Below, piece after piece: positions 17,665-32,047 of a DNA stretch of 64,000 nt (positions are counted from its first letter, which is position 1; the number at the start of each line of letters is the position of its first letter). The translations under genes were made by a program, and so were the position numbers. Location of the stretch: contig NZ_LXKA01000033.1 in NCBI RefSeq assembly GCF_001645125.1, positions 62,001 through 126,000 on the forward strand, in the 5' to 3' direction. The stretch is from Paraburkholderia ginsengiterrae (lineage in GTDB: Bacteria > Pseudomonadota > Gammaproteobacteria > Burkholderiales > Burkholderiaceae). Below the pieces are notes generated by a model. That model was given only the letters and a program-made list of their open reading frames with translations. It did no database searches and was not told the origin of the DNA.

Positions 17665-17780
17665 GAGACGGCCGCGCTAAAAGTTGAGCGAATCGAGTAT
17701 TCAGGATATCGCCACGCGGCGCAATACTCCTCTCACGACGCCGGCACCCGCCGGCGCGCAACGGATCAAGGAGCATTGCC

Positions 17781-18152
17781 ATGTTGAACTGGATCGATTA
17801 CCGCAAAGAACTGGTCGGCCGCATCGGCGAGATCGGCAAACTGTCGCCGGAAACCGTCAGGGGATATCAGGCGCTGTCGGGCGCCGGCCAGAAGAAGGAC
17901 CTGCTCGGCGCCAAGACGCGGGAACTGATTGCGCTCGCCGTCGCGGTCAGCTTGCGGTGTGATGGCTGTATTACCGTGCACACGGCCGAAGCGCTGAAGC
18001 ACGGCGCCACGCGCGACGAAATCGCCGAAGCACTGGGTGTGGCAGTCGCGATCAATGCGGGGGCGGCAATGGTGTACTCGGCGCGCACGATGGATGCCGC
18101 GGCGGCGTATACGGCCGAAGCGGCGGGCGCAGCCGAAGCCGCCGCGGAGTAA
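17781..18152 (+). CDS. AhpD/CMD-family carboxymuconolactone decarboxylase-like protein
   Basis: A 123-residue protein of the AhpD-like group. The active site is E48, C60-x-x-C63 and H67 (CDGCITVH), as in peroxidase-linked AhpD, so a thiol redox role is more likely than decarboxylation. The C-terminus is an Ala-rich helix. ATG 17781 follows CAAGGAGC. Divergent from and probably controlled by the AraC regulator. Confidence 0.85.
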   Translation: MLNWIDYRKELVGRIGEIGKLSPETVRGYQALSGAGQKKDLLGAKTRELIALAVAVSLRCDGCITVHTAEALKHGATRDEIAEALGVAVAINAGAAMVYSARTMDAAAAYTAEAAGAAEAAAE

Positions 18153-18189
18153 GTACGGCTGGCGGCGAGCTGCGCGCCGGCCACTACCG

Positions 18190-19239
18190 CTACGCCGGAT
18201 GCCGCATCTCTTCAAGCTGCTTGCGGCGCGGCTCGCCCTGGCGCGCCAGCATCCAGCCAGGGTATTCGGCGGGCAGCGTGCTGACCTGATCGAGCTTCGC
18301 GAGTTCATCCGCGGTGAGCGAGACACCGGTGGCCGCGATATTGTCGTCGAGCTGCTCGACCTTCTTCGCACCGACGATCACCGACGTCACCACGCGCTGA
18401 TGCAGCAGCCACGCCAGCGCGATCTGCGCCACTGACACGTGCTTCGTTTCGGCGATGGCGCGCATCACGTCGATACAGTCGTACGCGCGCTCGCGGTTCA
18501 CCGGCGGAAAATCGAAGCTCGTGCGACGGCTGCCCGCTTCGCCCTGCTGCTCGCGCCCGTATTTGCCACTCAGCAAACCGCCCGCGAGCGGACTCCACAC
18601 CATCAGGCCGAGGCCTTCGCTCTGCAGCATCGGCACGAGTTCGCGTTCGAGGTCACGGCCCGCCAGCGTGTAATACGCCTGCAGCGTTTCGAAGCGCGCG
18701 AGCCCGTGGCGCTCCGCGATGCCCAGCGCCTTGACGATCTGCCACGCGGCCCAGTTCGACACGCCGACATAGCGCACATTGCCGTGCTGCACCAGCGTGT
18801 CGAGCGCACGCACGGTTTCTTCGATCGGCGTGGCCGGATCGAAACCGTGGATCTGATACAGGTCGACGTGATCGAGCTGCAGGCGCTTCAGGCTCGCCTT
18901 CACACCGTCGATGATGTGATAGCGCGACGCGCCGCGCGCGTTCGGAAACTCGGCGGTCTGGCCGAACACCTTGGTCGCCACCACCACCTTGTCGCGCGGC
19001 ACCTTGAGGTTCTTCAGCGCCTGGCCCGTGATCTGTTCGGACAGGCCGTCGGCATAGACGTCGGCCGTGTCGATGAAATTGATGCCCGCGTCGAGCGCCC
19101 GGCCGACCAGCCGCTCCGCGTCCGCCTGCTGCAGATCGCCGATCTGCTTCCAGATGCCGTCGCCACCGCCGAAGGTCATCGTGCCAAGACATAATTCTGA
19201 AACAAACACACCGGTACGGCCCAACTGGTTGTATCGCAT
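18190..19239 (-). CDS. Aldo/keto reductase
   Basis: A 349-residue NADPH-dependent aldo/keto reductase of the voltage-gated-potassium-channel beta/YghZ-like group. The catalytic tetrad is visible: D57, Y62, K90 and H131. The NADP-binding GVSNW and SVIVGAKKVEQLDDN segments are present. Physiological substrates are not predictable; small aldehydes are usual. ATG 19237-19239 (MRYNQLGRTG) is the family start; the 70-residue upstream extension is not conserved-looking. Divergent from lhr with a 186-base gap. Confidence 0.88.
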   Translation of the reverse strand: MRYNQLGRTGVFVSELCLGTMTFGGGDGIWKQIGDLQQADAERLVGRALDAGINFIDTADVYADGLSEQITGQALKNLKVPRDKVVVATKVFGQTAEFPNARGASRYHIIDGVKASLKRLQLDHVDLYQIHGFDPATPIEETVRALDTLVQHGNVRYVGVSNWAAWQIVKALGIAERHGLARFETLQAYYTLAGRDLERELVPMLQSEGLGLMVWSPLAGGLLSGKYGREQQGEAGSRRTSFDFPPVNRERAYDCIDVMRAIAETKHVSVAQIALAWLLHQRVVTSVIVGAKKVEQLDDNIAATGVSLTADELAKLDQVSTLPAEYPGWMLARQGEPRRKQLEEMRHPA

Positions 19240-19425
19240 CGTCGAGACTCCACTGTCGATTCGCGGGTGAGTGAGGCGTAGAGAGTACTGCAATTGCCAA
19301 AATCCGGTTAGCGAGGGCCGAAGCGGCGAGCAAACGCAAGCACTCTTCGGCAAAGCGCCGGTAAACCTGCCAGACTGATTGATTCCTGCACCTTGCAACC
19401 GGCCTGCTTTCGCCGCCTTCCGGAT

Positions 19426-24051
<4,626 letters not shown>

Positions 24052-24255
24052 TTCATTTAGCGCGCGTGCGAATCGCATAAATGATGGGATTTTCGCGACA
24101 AAAGAGCCCTAAAGCTACGAATATTACTGACCGTTAATCTTTATAGGCCCGATTTTCGGCCGCTTCGTTACAATGAGACAGTCTTAAGTATGATGAAGAC
24201 TGTATGCCGACTTCGCCTCGACGGCTGTCACCGGCATACACGGCCCGGGGATTTC

Positions 24256-26259
24256 ATGAACGACGACCAACACGATCAGGTGCTTTTTGCCCAGTTCGGC
24301 ACAAGCAGCCCATGCTGGCGTTTGTCCAACGACAGCAATGCGCTCGAGCTCACGCCCGTAACCGGTGACGTGCCGGTTAATGTCGCCATTCCGCTGAATC
24401 CTCAACAGGCCTCGCAAATCCGCTGCCTCACCGGTGTCACTTCGCATCTCGTTCTCGACGTGCGGATGTTCGGCGAACCGTTGCGCCTGCACCTGGTCGG
24501 CAGAAAGATCAACAGCAACACCTGGGCCGGCACGGCCTCGGCTTATGACGACACCGAATCGGTGGCCCGCGATCTCGTCAACGGTCTTTCGTTCGCCGAA
24601 CAAGTCGTCTCCGAAGTCAATTCGGTTGTGGTGATCGTCGACCGGCATGGCCGGATACAGCGCTTCAACCGGCTCGCCGAGGAGCTCACCGGCGTCAAGG
24701 AAGAGAACATCGTTGGCCGCAACGTGTGGGCGCTGTTCATGTCCAGCGAAGACGGCGCCGCCTCCAGCCAGAACATCGCGGGCTTCTTCAATCGCGGCGT
24801 GTCATACGAAGTCGAGCGGCGCGTCAAAACGGTGCATGGCGAGCGGCTCTTCCTGTTCCGCAACAAGTTCGTGCGCAGCGGCAGCGGCGTCGACGAACAA
24901 TATCTGATCTGCTCAGGCACGGACATCACCGAGGAACGGCTCGCCCAGGAACGACTCACCGAACTCGCCAACACCGACTCGCTCACCGGCCTCGCGAATC
25001 GCAACGCGATCCAGGACAAGATCCGCGCCGCCATCGAAGAGGCCGCGCCGGGCGAAACCGTCGGCGTGCTGTTCCTCGATCTCGACAACTTCAAGAAGGT
25101 CAACGATCACTACGGCCACGTATTCGGCGACCGCCTGATTCGCGACGTGTCGACGGCCATCAGCAGTTGCCTGAACGAAGGCGACGCACTGGCGCGCCTC
25201 GGCGGCGACGAATTCATCGTGCTCGCAGCGAAGGGCACCGCGCACGAACTCGAGGCCACCGCGCAGCGTATTCTCGAGCGCATGCGCACACCGTTCAGCC
25301 TCGGCCTGGTCGAGGTCTACACGGGCTGCTCGATCGGCATCGCACGGTATCCGGAACATGGCGACAGCCTGGAGTCGCTGATCCGTTCGGCCGACACGGC
25401 CATGTACGTCGCCAAAGACGAAGGCAAGCGCACGCACCGCGTGTTCTCGCCGGAAATGAACCGCAAGGTCGCCGAGTACATGTGGCTCGACACCAACCTG
25501 CGGCGCGGTATCGAAGAGGGCCAGCTCACCCTGCACTACCAGCCCAAGCTCTCGCTTGCCACCGGCGTGGTGCAAGGCGCCGAAGCGCTGGTGCGCTGGA
25601 ATTCGCCGGAGCGCGGGCAGATCATGCCAGTGGAGTTCATTCGCTATGCCGAAGAGTCTGGTCTGATAGGCGTGCTGGGCCGCTGGGTCATGGAAACCGC
25701 CGCGAGGCAGGCCGCCAAATGGAAAGCCGACGGCTATAACTTGCGCATCGCGATCAACGTGTCGGCGCGGCAGCTGGTCGATACGGCCGTGGTCCGCCAT
25801 TTCAGCGAGGCGATGCAGCGCGCCGGTCTCGCGCCGTGCCTGATCGACCTCGAACTGACCGAGAGCTGCCTGATCGAAGACGAAGCGGCGGCGATCGAAC
25901 TGATCAAGCAGTTCCGCCAACTGGGCGCCCAGGTTCATCTGGACGACTTCGGCACGGGCTACTCGTCGCTGTCGCAACTCGGGCGCATTCCGCTCGACGT
26001 CATCAAGCTCGACCGCAGTTTCGTGCGCTCCATCAATGCCGACACCAAAGCGCAAGCCCTCGTTCGCTCCATGGTGGCGGTCGCGCAGGAACTGAACTTC
26101 AAGGTGGTCGCCGAAGGCATCGAGACTGAATCGGAAGAAGTGTTCATGAAGGGCCTGGGGGTCGACTACGTGCAGGGCTACCTGTACGGTCAGGCCATGC
26201 CCGCGCCTGAGTTCGAACGCTGGTTGCTGGACAGGCAGAAGCTCAGGCTGATTGCCTGA
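24256..26259 (+). CDS. rpfR: RpfR: BDSF receptor with PAS-GGDEF-EAL
   Basis: A 667-residue c-di-GMP enzyme. Residues about 1-95 (VLFAQFGTSSPCWRL, CLTGVTSHLVL) are the RpfF-interaction domain, then PAS (about 108-215), GGDEF (motif GGDEF at 316-320) and EAL (E443-A-L; DDFGTGYSS at about 563). Both catalytic motifs are intact. Closely similar throughout to E. coli PdeR (YciR/Gmr). In Burkholderia the homologue RpfR binds cis-2-dodecenoic acid (BDSF) at its PAS domain, raising phosphodiesterase activity. The rpfF gene lies convergent just downstream, confirming the assignment. Start ATG 24254+2 (MNDDQ) is chosen; 22 in-frame residues upstream look non-coding. Confidence 0.93.
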   Translation: MNDDQHDQVLFAQFGTSSPCWRLSNDSNALELTPVTGDVPVNVAIPLNPQQASQIRCLTGVTSHLVLDVRMFGEPLRLHLVGRKINSNTWAGTASAYDDTESVARDLVNGLSFAEQVVSEVNSVVVIVDRHGRIQRFNRLAEELTGVKEENIVGRNVWALFMSSEDGAASSQNIAGFFNRGVSYEVERRVKTVHGERLFLFRNKFVRSGSGVDEQYLICSGTDITEERLAQERLTELANTDSLTGLANRNAIQDKIRAAIEEAAPGETVGVLFLDLDNFKKVNDHYGHVFGDRLIRDVSTAISSCLNEGDALARLGGDEFIVLAAKGTAHELEATAQRILERMRTPFSLGLVEVYTGCSIGIARYPEHGDSLESLIRSADTAMYVAKDEGKRTHRVFSPEMNRKVAEYMWLDTNLRRGIEEGQLTLHYQPKLSLATGVVQGAEALVRWNSPERGQIMPVEFIRYAEESGLIGVLGRWVMETAARQAAKWKADGYNLRIAINVSARQLVDTAVVRHFSEAMQRAGLAPCLIDLELTESCLIEDEAAAIELIKQFRQLGAQVHLDDFGTGYSSLSQLGRIPLDVIKLDRSFVRSINADTKAQALVRSMVAVAQELNFKVVAEGIETESEEVFMKGLGVDYVQGYLYGQAMPAPEFERWLLDRQKLRLIA

Positions 26260-26334
26260 GCTTCCGCGCGTCCCGCGGGAAAGCCCCTCGATAGACCACT
26301 CACTTGCCAACCGCCGCGCTCGAAGCCGGTAAGC

Positions 26335-27222
26335 TCAGGCGAAATTCGCCGTGGTGAGCGCCGTCTGACGCATATTCGAGGTCCGGCGATTCTGCAGCGT
26401 GACCAGCCGCTCCATGAAGGCGAGATCCTTCTCCTCGATCGAGAAGGCGGCTTCCACCCAGTCCTCGGTAATCTCCATCAGCTCCGCGCGCGAGAGTTGC
26501 AGCACGCGCTGGCGCGCCCGCAACATCGCACGGATGCCGTTCATCTTCGGCTTGAGGGTATCGATGAACGTGCGCGTCGCGACGTAGCCTTCGCCCGGTT
26601 CGAACAGCTGATCGACCAGCCCCTTGCCGTAGTGCCATTCGGCGGTGTGCGATTCCCCCATGCCGATCAGTTCCTCGGCGAGCCGCATGCCGGTTTTGCG
26701 CGCCACCAGTGAATAGCCGCCCATGCCCGGAAACAGGTTGAAGGCGATCTCCGGGAAACCCATGCGCGCGTCGTTCTGCGCGAGCAGATAATGATGCGCG
26801 AGCGCGGCCTCGAAGCCCCCACCGAGTGCCGTGCCCTCCACCATCGCGATCGAAATCGCTCCCGTATCGAAACCGCGCGCCGCCGCGTGTACGCAATCGA
26901 CACAGGCCCGCGCGTAAGCCATCAGCTCATGGCGCCTGCCGGAGCGGATCGCCTCAGCAAAAAAATCCAGATCCCCGCCGACGTTGTACATGCCGGGAAT
27001 CAACGAACCGGTCACCCAGAAGTCGATTGGCAAGCCTGACTCTCGTGCTGCCTGCGCGAGTTCCAGAATGTCGTGCACCAGGTCGAGATTGAAACAGGGA
27101 CGCGGCTGCGCCCGCAACATCATCCACATGACATTGCGGCCTTCTTCGTAGTACGCGGAAATTTGGGAAAGATTACCGGCTTCGAGGAAGGGACGGCAGG
27201 CGTGATGGTTATGCAGATTCAT
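26335..27222 (-). CDS. rpfF: RpfF: BDSF (cis-2-dodecenoic acid) synthase
   Basis: A 295-residue crotonase-fold enzyme closely resembling B. cenocepacia RpfF (EEGRNVMWM, PIDFWVTGS, NVGGDLDFF). The two catalytic glutamates of DSF synthases appear as E138 (GGGFEAAL) and E158 (FPEIAFN), 20 residues apart as in Xanthomonas RpfF. It acts as both thioesterase and dehydratase on acyl-ACP to make the diffusible signal. ATG 27220-27222 follows AAAAGGACC. Convergent with rpfR, whose FI domain binds it. Confidence 0.93.
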   Translation of the reverse strand: MNLHNHHACRPFLEAGNLSQISAYYEEGRNVMWMMLRAQPRPCFNLDLVHDILELAQAARESGLPIDFWVTGSLIPGMYNVGGDLDFFAEAIRSGRRHELMAYARACVDCVHAAARGFDTGAISIAMVEGTALGGGFEAALAHHYLLAQNDARMGFPEIAFNLFPGMGGYSLVARKTGMRLAEELIGMGESHTAEWHYGKGLVDQLFEPGEGYVATRTFIDTLKPKMNGIRAMLRARQRVLQLSRAELMEITEDWVEAAFSIEEKDLAFMERLVTLQNRRTSNMRQTALTTANFA

Positions 27223-27659
27223 TTTGAACGGTCCTTTTGAGGTTAAACACTGGCATTGCAATGCGAGCCTAAGGCAGACCGGATTCGGATGGGAGCGGGG
27301 TAACCAACAGAACAATGCAAGCCGCGCTCAAAGCCCCGCCAGCAAACGCTCCAGAGAGGGGACGCGCTTGCGCGAGAGATAAGCGAAGCGCAAACGCTTG
27401 CGCACCGAAAATGGGCGAAATTAGCCCACCAATGTGCGCACGACGAGTGGCAACGCACCTGCGGCCGGAAATGAATTTCTTGCTGGAATTGAGCGCGACA
27501 GAAATAGAATTCGATTAGTTAATGCAATCGAAAATATGCCCGGCGAATGTAATTTTTTCTGATTGGCCGACTAATCGGTAATTTATCTATTTTGCATAAA
27601 GACGCGGGCGCTGTTTGGCGCCCGCGTCCTTCACGACTGACGAACCCGCGAACCCGCGC
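27223..27659. other. 437-base region upstream of rpfF
   Basis: Contains the promoter region of rpfF, AT-rich sequence at about 27500-27600, and the terminator of the M20 peptidase gene at 27598-27628. No gene or clear operator seen. Confidence 0.5.
27598..27628 (-). terminator. Terminator of the M20 peptidase gene
   Basis: Perfect 11-bp stem GACGCGGGCGC/GCGCCCGCGTC with a 6-base loop; the minus strand continues TTTAT. Located 32 bases past the stop codon. Confidence 0.7.
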
Positions 27660-29123
27660 TTACGGCGCGGCGGCGATGACCTGGGCCACTGCGGACGTCA
27701 GCTTCTTGCCATACGGTATGTGCAGGAATTCGTTCGGTCCGTGCGCATTCGATTTCGGTCCGAGCACGCCGCACACCATGAACTGCGACTTCGGGAAACC
27801 CGCCTTCAGCACGTTCATGAGCGGAATCGTGCCGCCCTGCCCCATGTACGCGACGTCAGCGCCGTAGTGTTCGCGCGATGCGTCGTTGAGCGCCGTGGCA
27901 AGCCACGGTGCAAGGTCGGGCGCGCTCCAGCCGCTTGCCGCGCCTGCGTCTGGCTTGAAGGTCACTTTCGCGTTGTACGGCGGATCGAATTCGAGCAGCG
28001 CCTTCAGCTCGGCAACCGCCTTCTCGGCTTCGATCAGCGGCGGCAGGCGCAGCGACAGCTTGAACGCCGTGCGCGGACGCAGCACGTTGCCGGCGTCGGC
28101 CAGCGCAGGCAGCCCGGCCGCGCCGGTCACCGAGAGCGACGGACGCCACGTCGAATTGAGCAGCGCTTCTTGCGGATCGGTCGTGGTGGGCAGTACCTGG
28201 CGGCCGTCCTGGCCGCAGGCCCACGGCAGCTTCTTCCAGACGTCGTCGCCGAGAATCTGCGCGGTCGCTTCCGCTTCGCGCAGACGGTCCGCCGGGATTG
28301 GGCAGTGGAAGCCCTTCGGCAGCAGCGTGCCGTTGGCGGCGTCTTCGAGGCGGTCGAACAGTTGCCGCATGATGCGGAAGCTCGACGGCGCGATACCGCC
28401 GTAGCCACCCGAGTGAATGCCTTCGTCGAGCACCTGCACTTCGAGGTCGCCGGCGACCAGCCCGCGCAGCGACGTGGTGAGCCACAGCTGATCGTAGTTG
28501 CCCGCGCCCGAATCGAGACACACGACGAGCCCGACCTTGCCGAGCCGCTCGCGCAATGCGTCGACATACGGCAGCAGGTCGTAGCTGCCCGACTCCTCGC
28601 AGGTTTCGATCAGGCCGACGCAACGCGGACGCTCGACGCCTTGCGCGTCCAACGCGGCGAGCGCGGTGATGCTCGCGTAGATCGCGTAGCCGTCGTCGGC
28701 GCCGCCGCGGCCATAGAGCTTGTCGTTTTCGAGTTTCGGCGTCCACGGCCCGAGGTCGTTGCGCCAGCCGTCGAATTCCGGCTGCTTGTCGAGGTGGCCG
28801 TACAGCACGATGGTTTCTTCGCTGCCGGAACGGGTCGCGGCCGACTCGAAGAAAATCACCGGCGTGCGGCCCGGCAAACGAATCACTTCGAGCTTCAGGC
28901 CGCGCACGGGCTGCTGCTCGGCCCATTGCGCGGCGTCGGCGACCACGCGCTCCAGATAGCCGTGCTTGACCCACTCAGGATCGAATGCCGGACTCTTGGC
29001 CGGCACCGCGATGTAGTCCGTGAGCGCGGGCACTATCTCGTCGTTCCACTTGCGGTCCACGAATTCACGTAGCGTGTCCTGGTTGATGCTGCGAGCCTTT
29101 TGGGTCGTATCGTCGGAGATCAT
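27660..29123 (-). CDS. M20 family metallopeptidase (dipeptidase)
   Basis: A 487-residue di-zinc peptidase of the M20A/carnosinase-like group. Metal ligands and catalytic residues are seen as YGHLDKQPE (His, then Asp), GADDGY, the EESGS glutamate pair and a late AHGPNEF histidine. The lid domain is about 210-360. It hydrolyses dipeptides in the cytoplasm. ATG 29121-29123. Monocistronic. Confidence 0.88.
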   Translation of the reverse strand: MISDDTTQKARSINQDTLREFVDRKWNDEIVPALTDYIAVPAKSPAFDPEWVKHGYLERVVADAAQWAEQQPVRGLKLEVIRLPGRTPVIFFESAATRSGSEETIVLYGHLDKQPEFDGWRNDLGPWTPKLENDKLYGRGGADDGYAIYASITALAALDAQGVERPRCVGLIETCEESGSYDLLPYVDALRERLGKVGLVVCLDSGAGNYDQLWLTTSLRGLVAGDLEVQVLDEGIHSGGYGGIAPSSFRIMRQLFDRLEDAANGTLLPKGFHCPIPADRLREAEATAQILGDDVWKKLPWACGQDGRQVLPTTTDPQEALLNSTWRPSLSVTGAAGLPALADAGNVLRPRTAFKLSLRLPPLIEAEKAVAELKALLEFDPPYNAKVTFKPDAGAASGWSAPDLAPWLATALNDASREHYGADVAYMGQGGTIPLMNVLKAGFPKSQFMVCGVLGPKSNAHGPNEFLHIPYGKKLTSAVAQVIAAAP

Positions 29124-29327
29124 GATGGTGTTCCGTGGGGGTTCTTTTCGGTAGAAACGGCCATGATAGACCCGATGTGATGCCGACTGAACCCCTCGCT
29201 GCCCATCTCCCGCGCGCCGCCGCCATCACCGCCGCGCGGCAACCGATACTCCCGTTAGGCCCCAGGCTGCGAAAATAGGGCAATCGCGCGACAATTACCG
29301 CATACGTCGGATAACGGGAACGGGTTC

Positions 29328-29639
29328 ATGAGTGGCACTGTGTTGGTTCAGGCAATCGCCGCGTTGATTGCCCTGCCTTTGTATTTTCTGCCGGCCATTC
29401 TGGCGGACCGCCGCAAGCGCCACGACGTGCTGACGCTGGCGCTCTTCAATGCCTGTCTTGGCTGGACCGGTTTTGGCTGGCTGCTCGCGCTCTACTGGTC
29501 GCTGCAGCCGAACCCGCCGAAGAACATCGCGGGTGAGGTGGTGGAAAAGCGCAAGCTCGTCAGTATGCGAGCGTTTTCGTCCGCGCTAATGGTGCGCGTG
29601 CAACGCCGCGCCACCGGGCGGAATCGTCCGGAAAAATAA
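29328..29639 (+). CDS. Superinfection immunity family membrane protein
   Basis: A 103-residue protein with two transmembrane helices (about 5-25, IAALIALPLYFLPAILA; and about 36-58, LALFNACLGWTGFGWLLALYW) flanking a DRRKRHD charged loop. That layout and the LFNACLGWT-x2-GW motif define the T4 Imm-like superinfection immunity family. The cytoplasmic C-terminus is basic. Chromosomal copies are common and their role is not established; block of phage DNA entry is the family's namesake function. A paralogue lies at 53424-53786. Confidence 0.8.
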   Translation: MSGTVLVQAIAALIALPLYFLPAILADRRKRHDVLTLALFNACLGWTGFGWLLALYWSLQPNPPKNIAGEVVEKRKLVSMRAFSSALMVRVQRRATGRNRPEK

Positions 29640-29684
29640 TGCGGATTGTCAGACCGGGATCTGCCCGGAGCGGCAACACGCCGC

Positions 29685-29957
29685 TCAGGCCGCACGGCCC
29701 ATGCGGCTCCACATGACCGAGCCGGCGGGGATCGAACGCGGCTCGGCGCGCACGCTGGCGGGAGAGAACATCTCGCGGCGCAATTCGCCTTGCTCGTCGA
29801 ACCATTCGCAAATCAGCCACTCGCCGGGATTGAGCGCCACCGGGCCCGCATACGTGACCGTCATGCGCGAGCCCCCTTCCTTCAGCGTGACGACGTCGCC
29901 GACACTGAACTGGGCGGCGGGTGCGGTCTGGAGTGCGTCAATGGTAGCGGTCAGCAT
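29685..29957 (-). CDS. YodC-like DUF2158 protein
   Basis: A 90-residue protein with the DUF2158 core: FSVGDVVTLKEGGSRMTV and CEWFDEQGELRREMF, matching small YodC. The function is unknown; it is an SH3-like beta-barrel by appearance. ATG 29955-29957 follows AGGGGATAAAT. It is convergent with the immunity-family gene. Confidence 0.8.
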   Translation of the reverse strand: MLTATIDALQTAPAAQFSVGDVVTLKEGGSRMTVTYAGPVALNPGEWLICEWFDEQGELRREMFSPASVRAEPRSIPAGSVMWSRMGRAA

Positions 29958-30458
29958 ATTTATCCCCTATGGAGCCGTTGTGCGTTTCTACGTCACGTTG
30001 TGCGTTTTTAAGTCATTGCGCCATGTTTCTCGACTTTAGCCTTGCTGAAGGAAAACTCTAAAAGAGAAGCCAGATTAACAATCGAATTTAATCGCCGCAA
30101 GTGCTTTTTATTGATACCGTTTTCATCAGCACTGGAATCGCTTTCACGTTCCGGCCGATGGCGAACAAAACAGGGAAAACCCTGCAATGCATGACCAGCG
30201 GGCCTTCTGTGCGGCACCGCACGATCGAAAGAGTTACTTCGACTCGCGGGCGCAATCAGTAGAAAATGCGAACCGTATTTGTCACATCTAAAGCTGGGGC
30301 GAAAAGCTTTCGGGTTTATTTCAAGCCGCTCAAAAATTGAGTTACCTATGAACGGCTGAATCACCGGCGAATACACGAGATCCGAAAATCAGTTTTGCGT
30401 CAAACGCATAATGGTTTTCCAGCAGCGCCTGTTGAAAACGATTACCGGCGCCGGATTT
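29958..30458. other. 501-base AT-richer region with one doubtful ORF
   Basis: The region is less GC-rich than its surroundings. A 122-codon minus-strand frame (30008-30376) ends in a Lys-rich tail but resembles no family I know and lacks a clear ribosome site. I do not call it a gene. It may carry the promoter of the DUF2158 gene. Confidence 0.3.
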
Positions 30459-32016
30459 TCAAACCGGCTGCGTCGCGTGGCGCCGTGCCAACCGCTGATG
30501 CCGGACGAGCAGCACGCTCAAGCCGATACATACGAACATCAGCACCGCGTTGATCGCAAGGCTGATCTGGAACGCGTGCGCATACACGCCCGGCGCCGCC
30601 CGCCCGCCGATCGCGCCGAAGAAGGCGCCGCTAATGGCCGCCGTGCCGAATGCCGAGCCGATCTGCAGCGTCGACGAAATGACGCCCGACGCCAGCCCTG
30701 CCTTCTCCGGCACGACCTCTTGCAGCACGATGCGCATGATCGACGGCAGCAGCAAGCCATGACCGACGCCCGCGCACACAAGGCCGCAATAGAACAGCAG
30801 ATCCGGCGCGGCTGCCTGCGTGGCGGACCAGCCTGTGACGATAAAGCCGGCCGTCATCATCGAAAAACCTAGTGTGAGCACGTGGCCGTCGATGCGCTTG
30901 ACCACGGCGGGCGACGTCAGCGGTCCGACTACGAAGCCGATGGCGAACGGCATGATCGCAATGCCTGACGCGAGCGGCGTCCAGTGCAGACCGGTTTGCA
31001 GAAAGATGCCGTAAGTCAGGAAAAACGCGCTGTTGCAGTAGAACAGGAACGCGAGCACGAGACCCAGTGCAAAAGCCCGATTGCGGAACAATTGCAAATC
31101 CACCAGCGGATGGCCGCCGCCGCGCTCCACGCGCATTTCGGTCATCACGAAGAGCGCGAACACCGGCACGGCGAGTGCGAACATCGCAAAAGTCCACGCC
31201 GGCCAGCCAGCTTCGCGGCCGTGCGTCATCGGGTAGATGTCGAGCAGCAGCACGGCGGACAGCAGCGCCACGCCCTTCACGTCGATGCCGGTGCGCGTGG
31301 CCGGCTGATTCTCCGGCACGAACTTCCATGTGCCGATAAACGCGGCAATGCCGATCGGAATATTGATCAGGAAAATGATGCGCCAGTCGAGCCCGAACGG
31401 GTGATACGTAATCAGCGCGCCGCCGCCCAGTTGCCCCACGATCGACGACAGCCCGAACACGAAGCCGTACAGGCTCATCACCTTGGTCTGCTGATGCAGC
31501 GGCACGACCGCGCGGATGGTCGCGAGCACCTGCGGCGCCATCACCGCGGCCGCGATGCCTTGCACGATCCGCGAAATCACCAGCATGTGGCCGCTGGTGG
31601 CGAAGCCGCACAAGGCCGATGCCACCACGAACCCCGCCATGCCCCGTCATGAACATGCGGCGGCGGCCGAACAGGTCGCCGAGGCGCCCGCCCGTGATCA
31701 GCAGCACCGCATACGCCGATGCATAGGCGGACACGACGAGTTGCAACTGCGCGTCGCTCGCGTTCAAGCCTGTGTGAATCGAAGGCAGCGCGAGGTTGAC
31801 GATGAAATAGTCGAGTGGCGCGAGAAACGCCCCGACAAACAGCACCGCCAGCGCGAGCCCCTGCCGCTCGAAGCGCGGCGTGGCGTTGGCGGCCGTAGCC
31901 GTCACCTTCGCGGATGCGATGCCCGGCCCCGCCGCCGGACTGCTCACCGCACAGGCCGCGGCGCGCCTCGGTCCAACAAATGCCGCCGCAGCGGACTTGA
32001 TCGCTTCATTGTTCAT
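30459..32016 (-). pseudogene. DHA2-type MFS efflux transporter, frameshifted
   Basis: A 14-helix EmrB/QacA-type drug:H+ antiporter split by one base. The N-terminal part (ATG 32014-32016) carries LDYFIVNLALPSI and the motif-A loop GRLGDLFGRRRMFMTG, then loses frame at the CCCC run at 31642-31645. The rest (from 31640, MAGFVVASALCGF) continues to the normal C-terminus with the motif-C-like GFVFGLSSIVGQLGGG. Removing one G from that run restores a full-length protein of about 518 residues. Either a real inactivating mutation or a sequencing error in a homopolymer. It sits 32 bases after the TetR gene, probably one transcript, and a TetR-like operator overlaps its start. Confidence 0.85.
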
Positions 32017-32030
32017 GACTGATCGTTCAA
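32016..32030. promoter_or_regulatory. TetR-type operator copy 1 (at the MFS gene start)
   Basis: TGACTGATCGTTCAA differs at two positions from the copy 684 bases away in front of the tetR gene. It overlaps the start codon of the transporter, so binding would block initiation of an internal transcript. Confidence 0.55.
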
Positions 32031-32047
32031 TAAATCGGCAAAAAAAT

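Noticed and set aside
24913-26310. 465-codon minus-strand frame opposite rpfR
   Set aside because: RpfR is recognisable domain by domain on the plus strand; the opposite frame is Asp/Arg/His-rich noise.
27615-29072. 485-codon plus-strand frame opposite the M20 peptidase
   Set aside because: The peptidase has zinc motifs on the minus strand; the shadow is Arg-rich without a domain.
30008-30376. 122-codon hypothetical gene
   Set aside because: No family, no ribosome site and position in an AT-richer spacer; left as an uncertain frame only.
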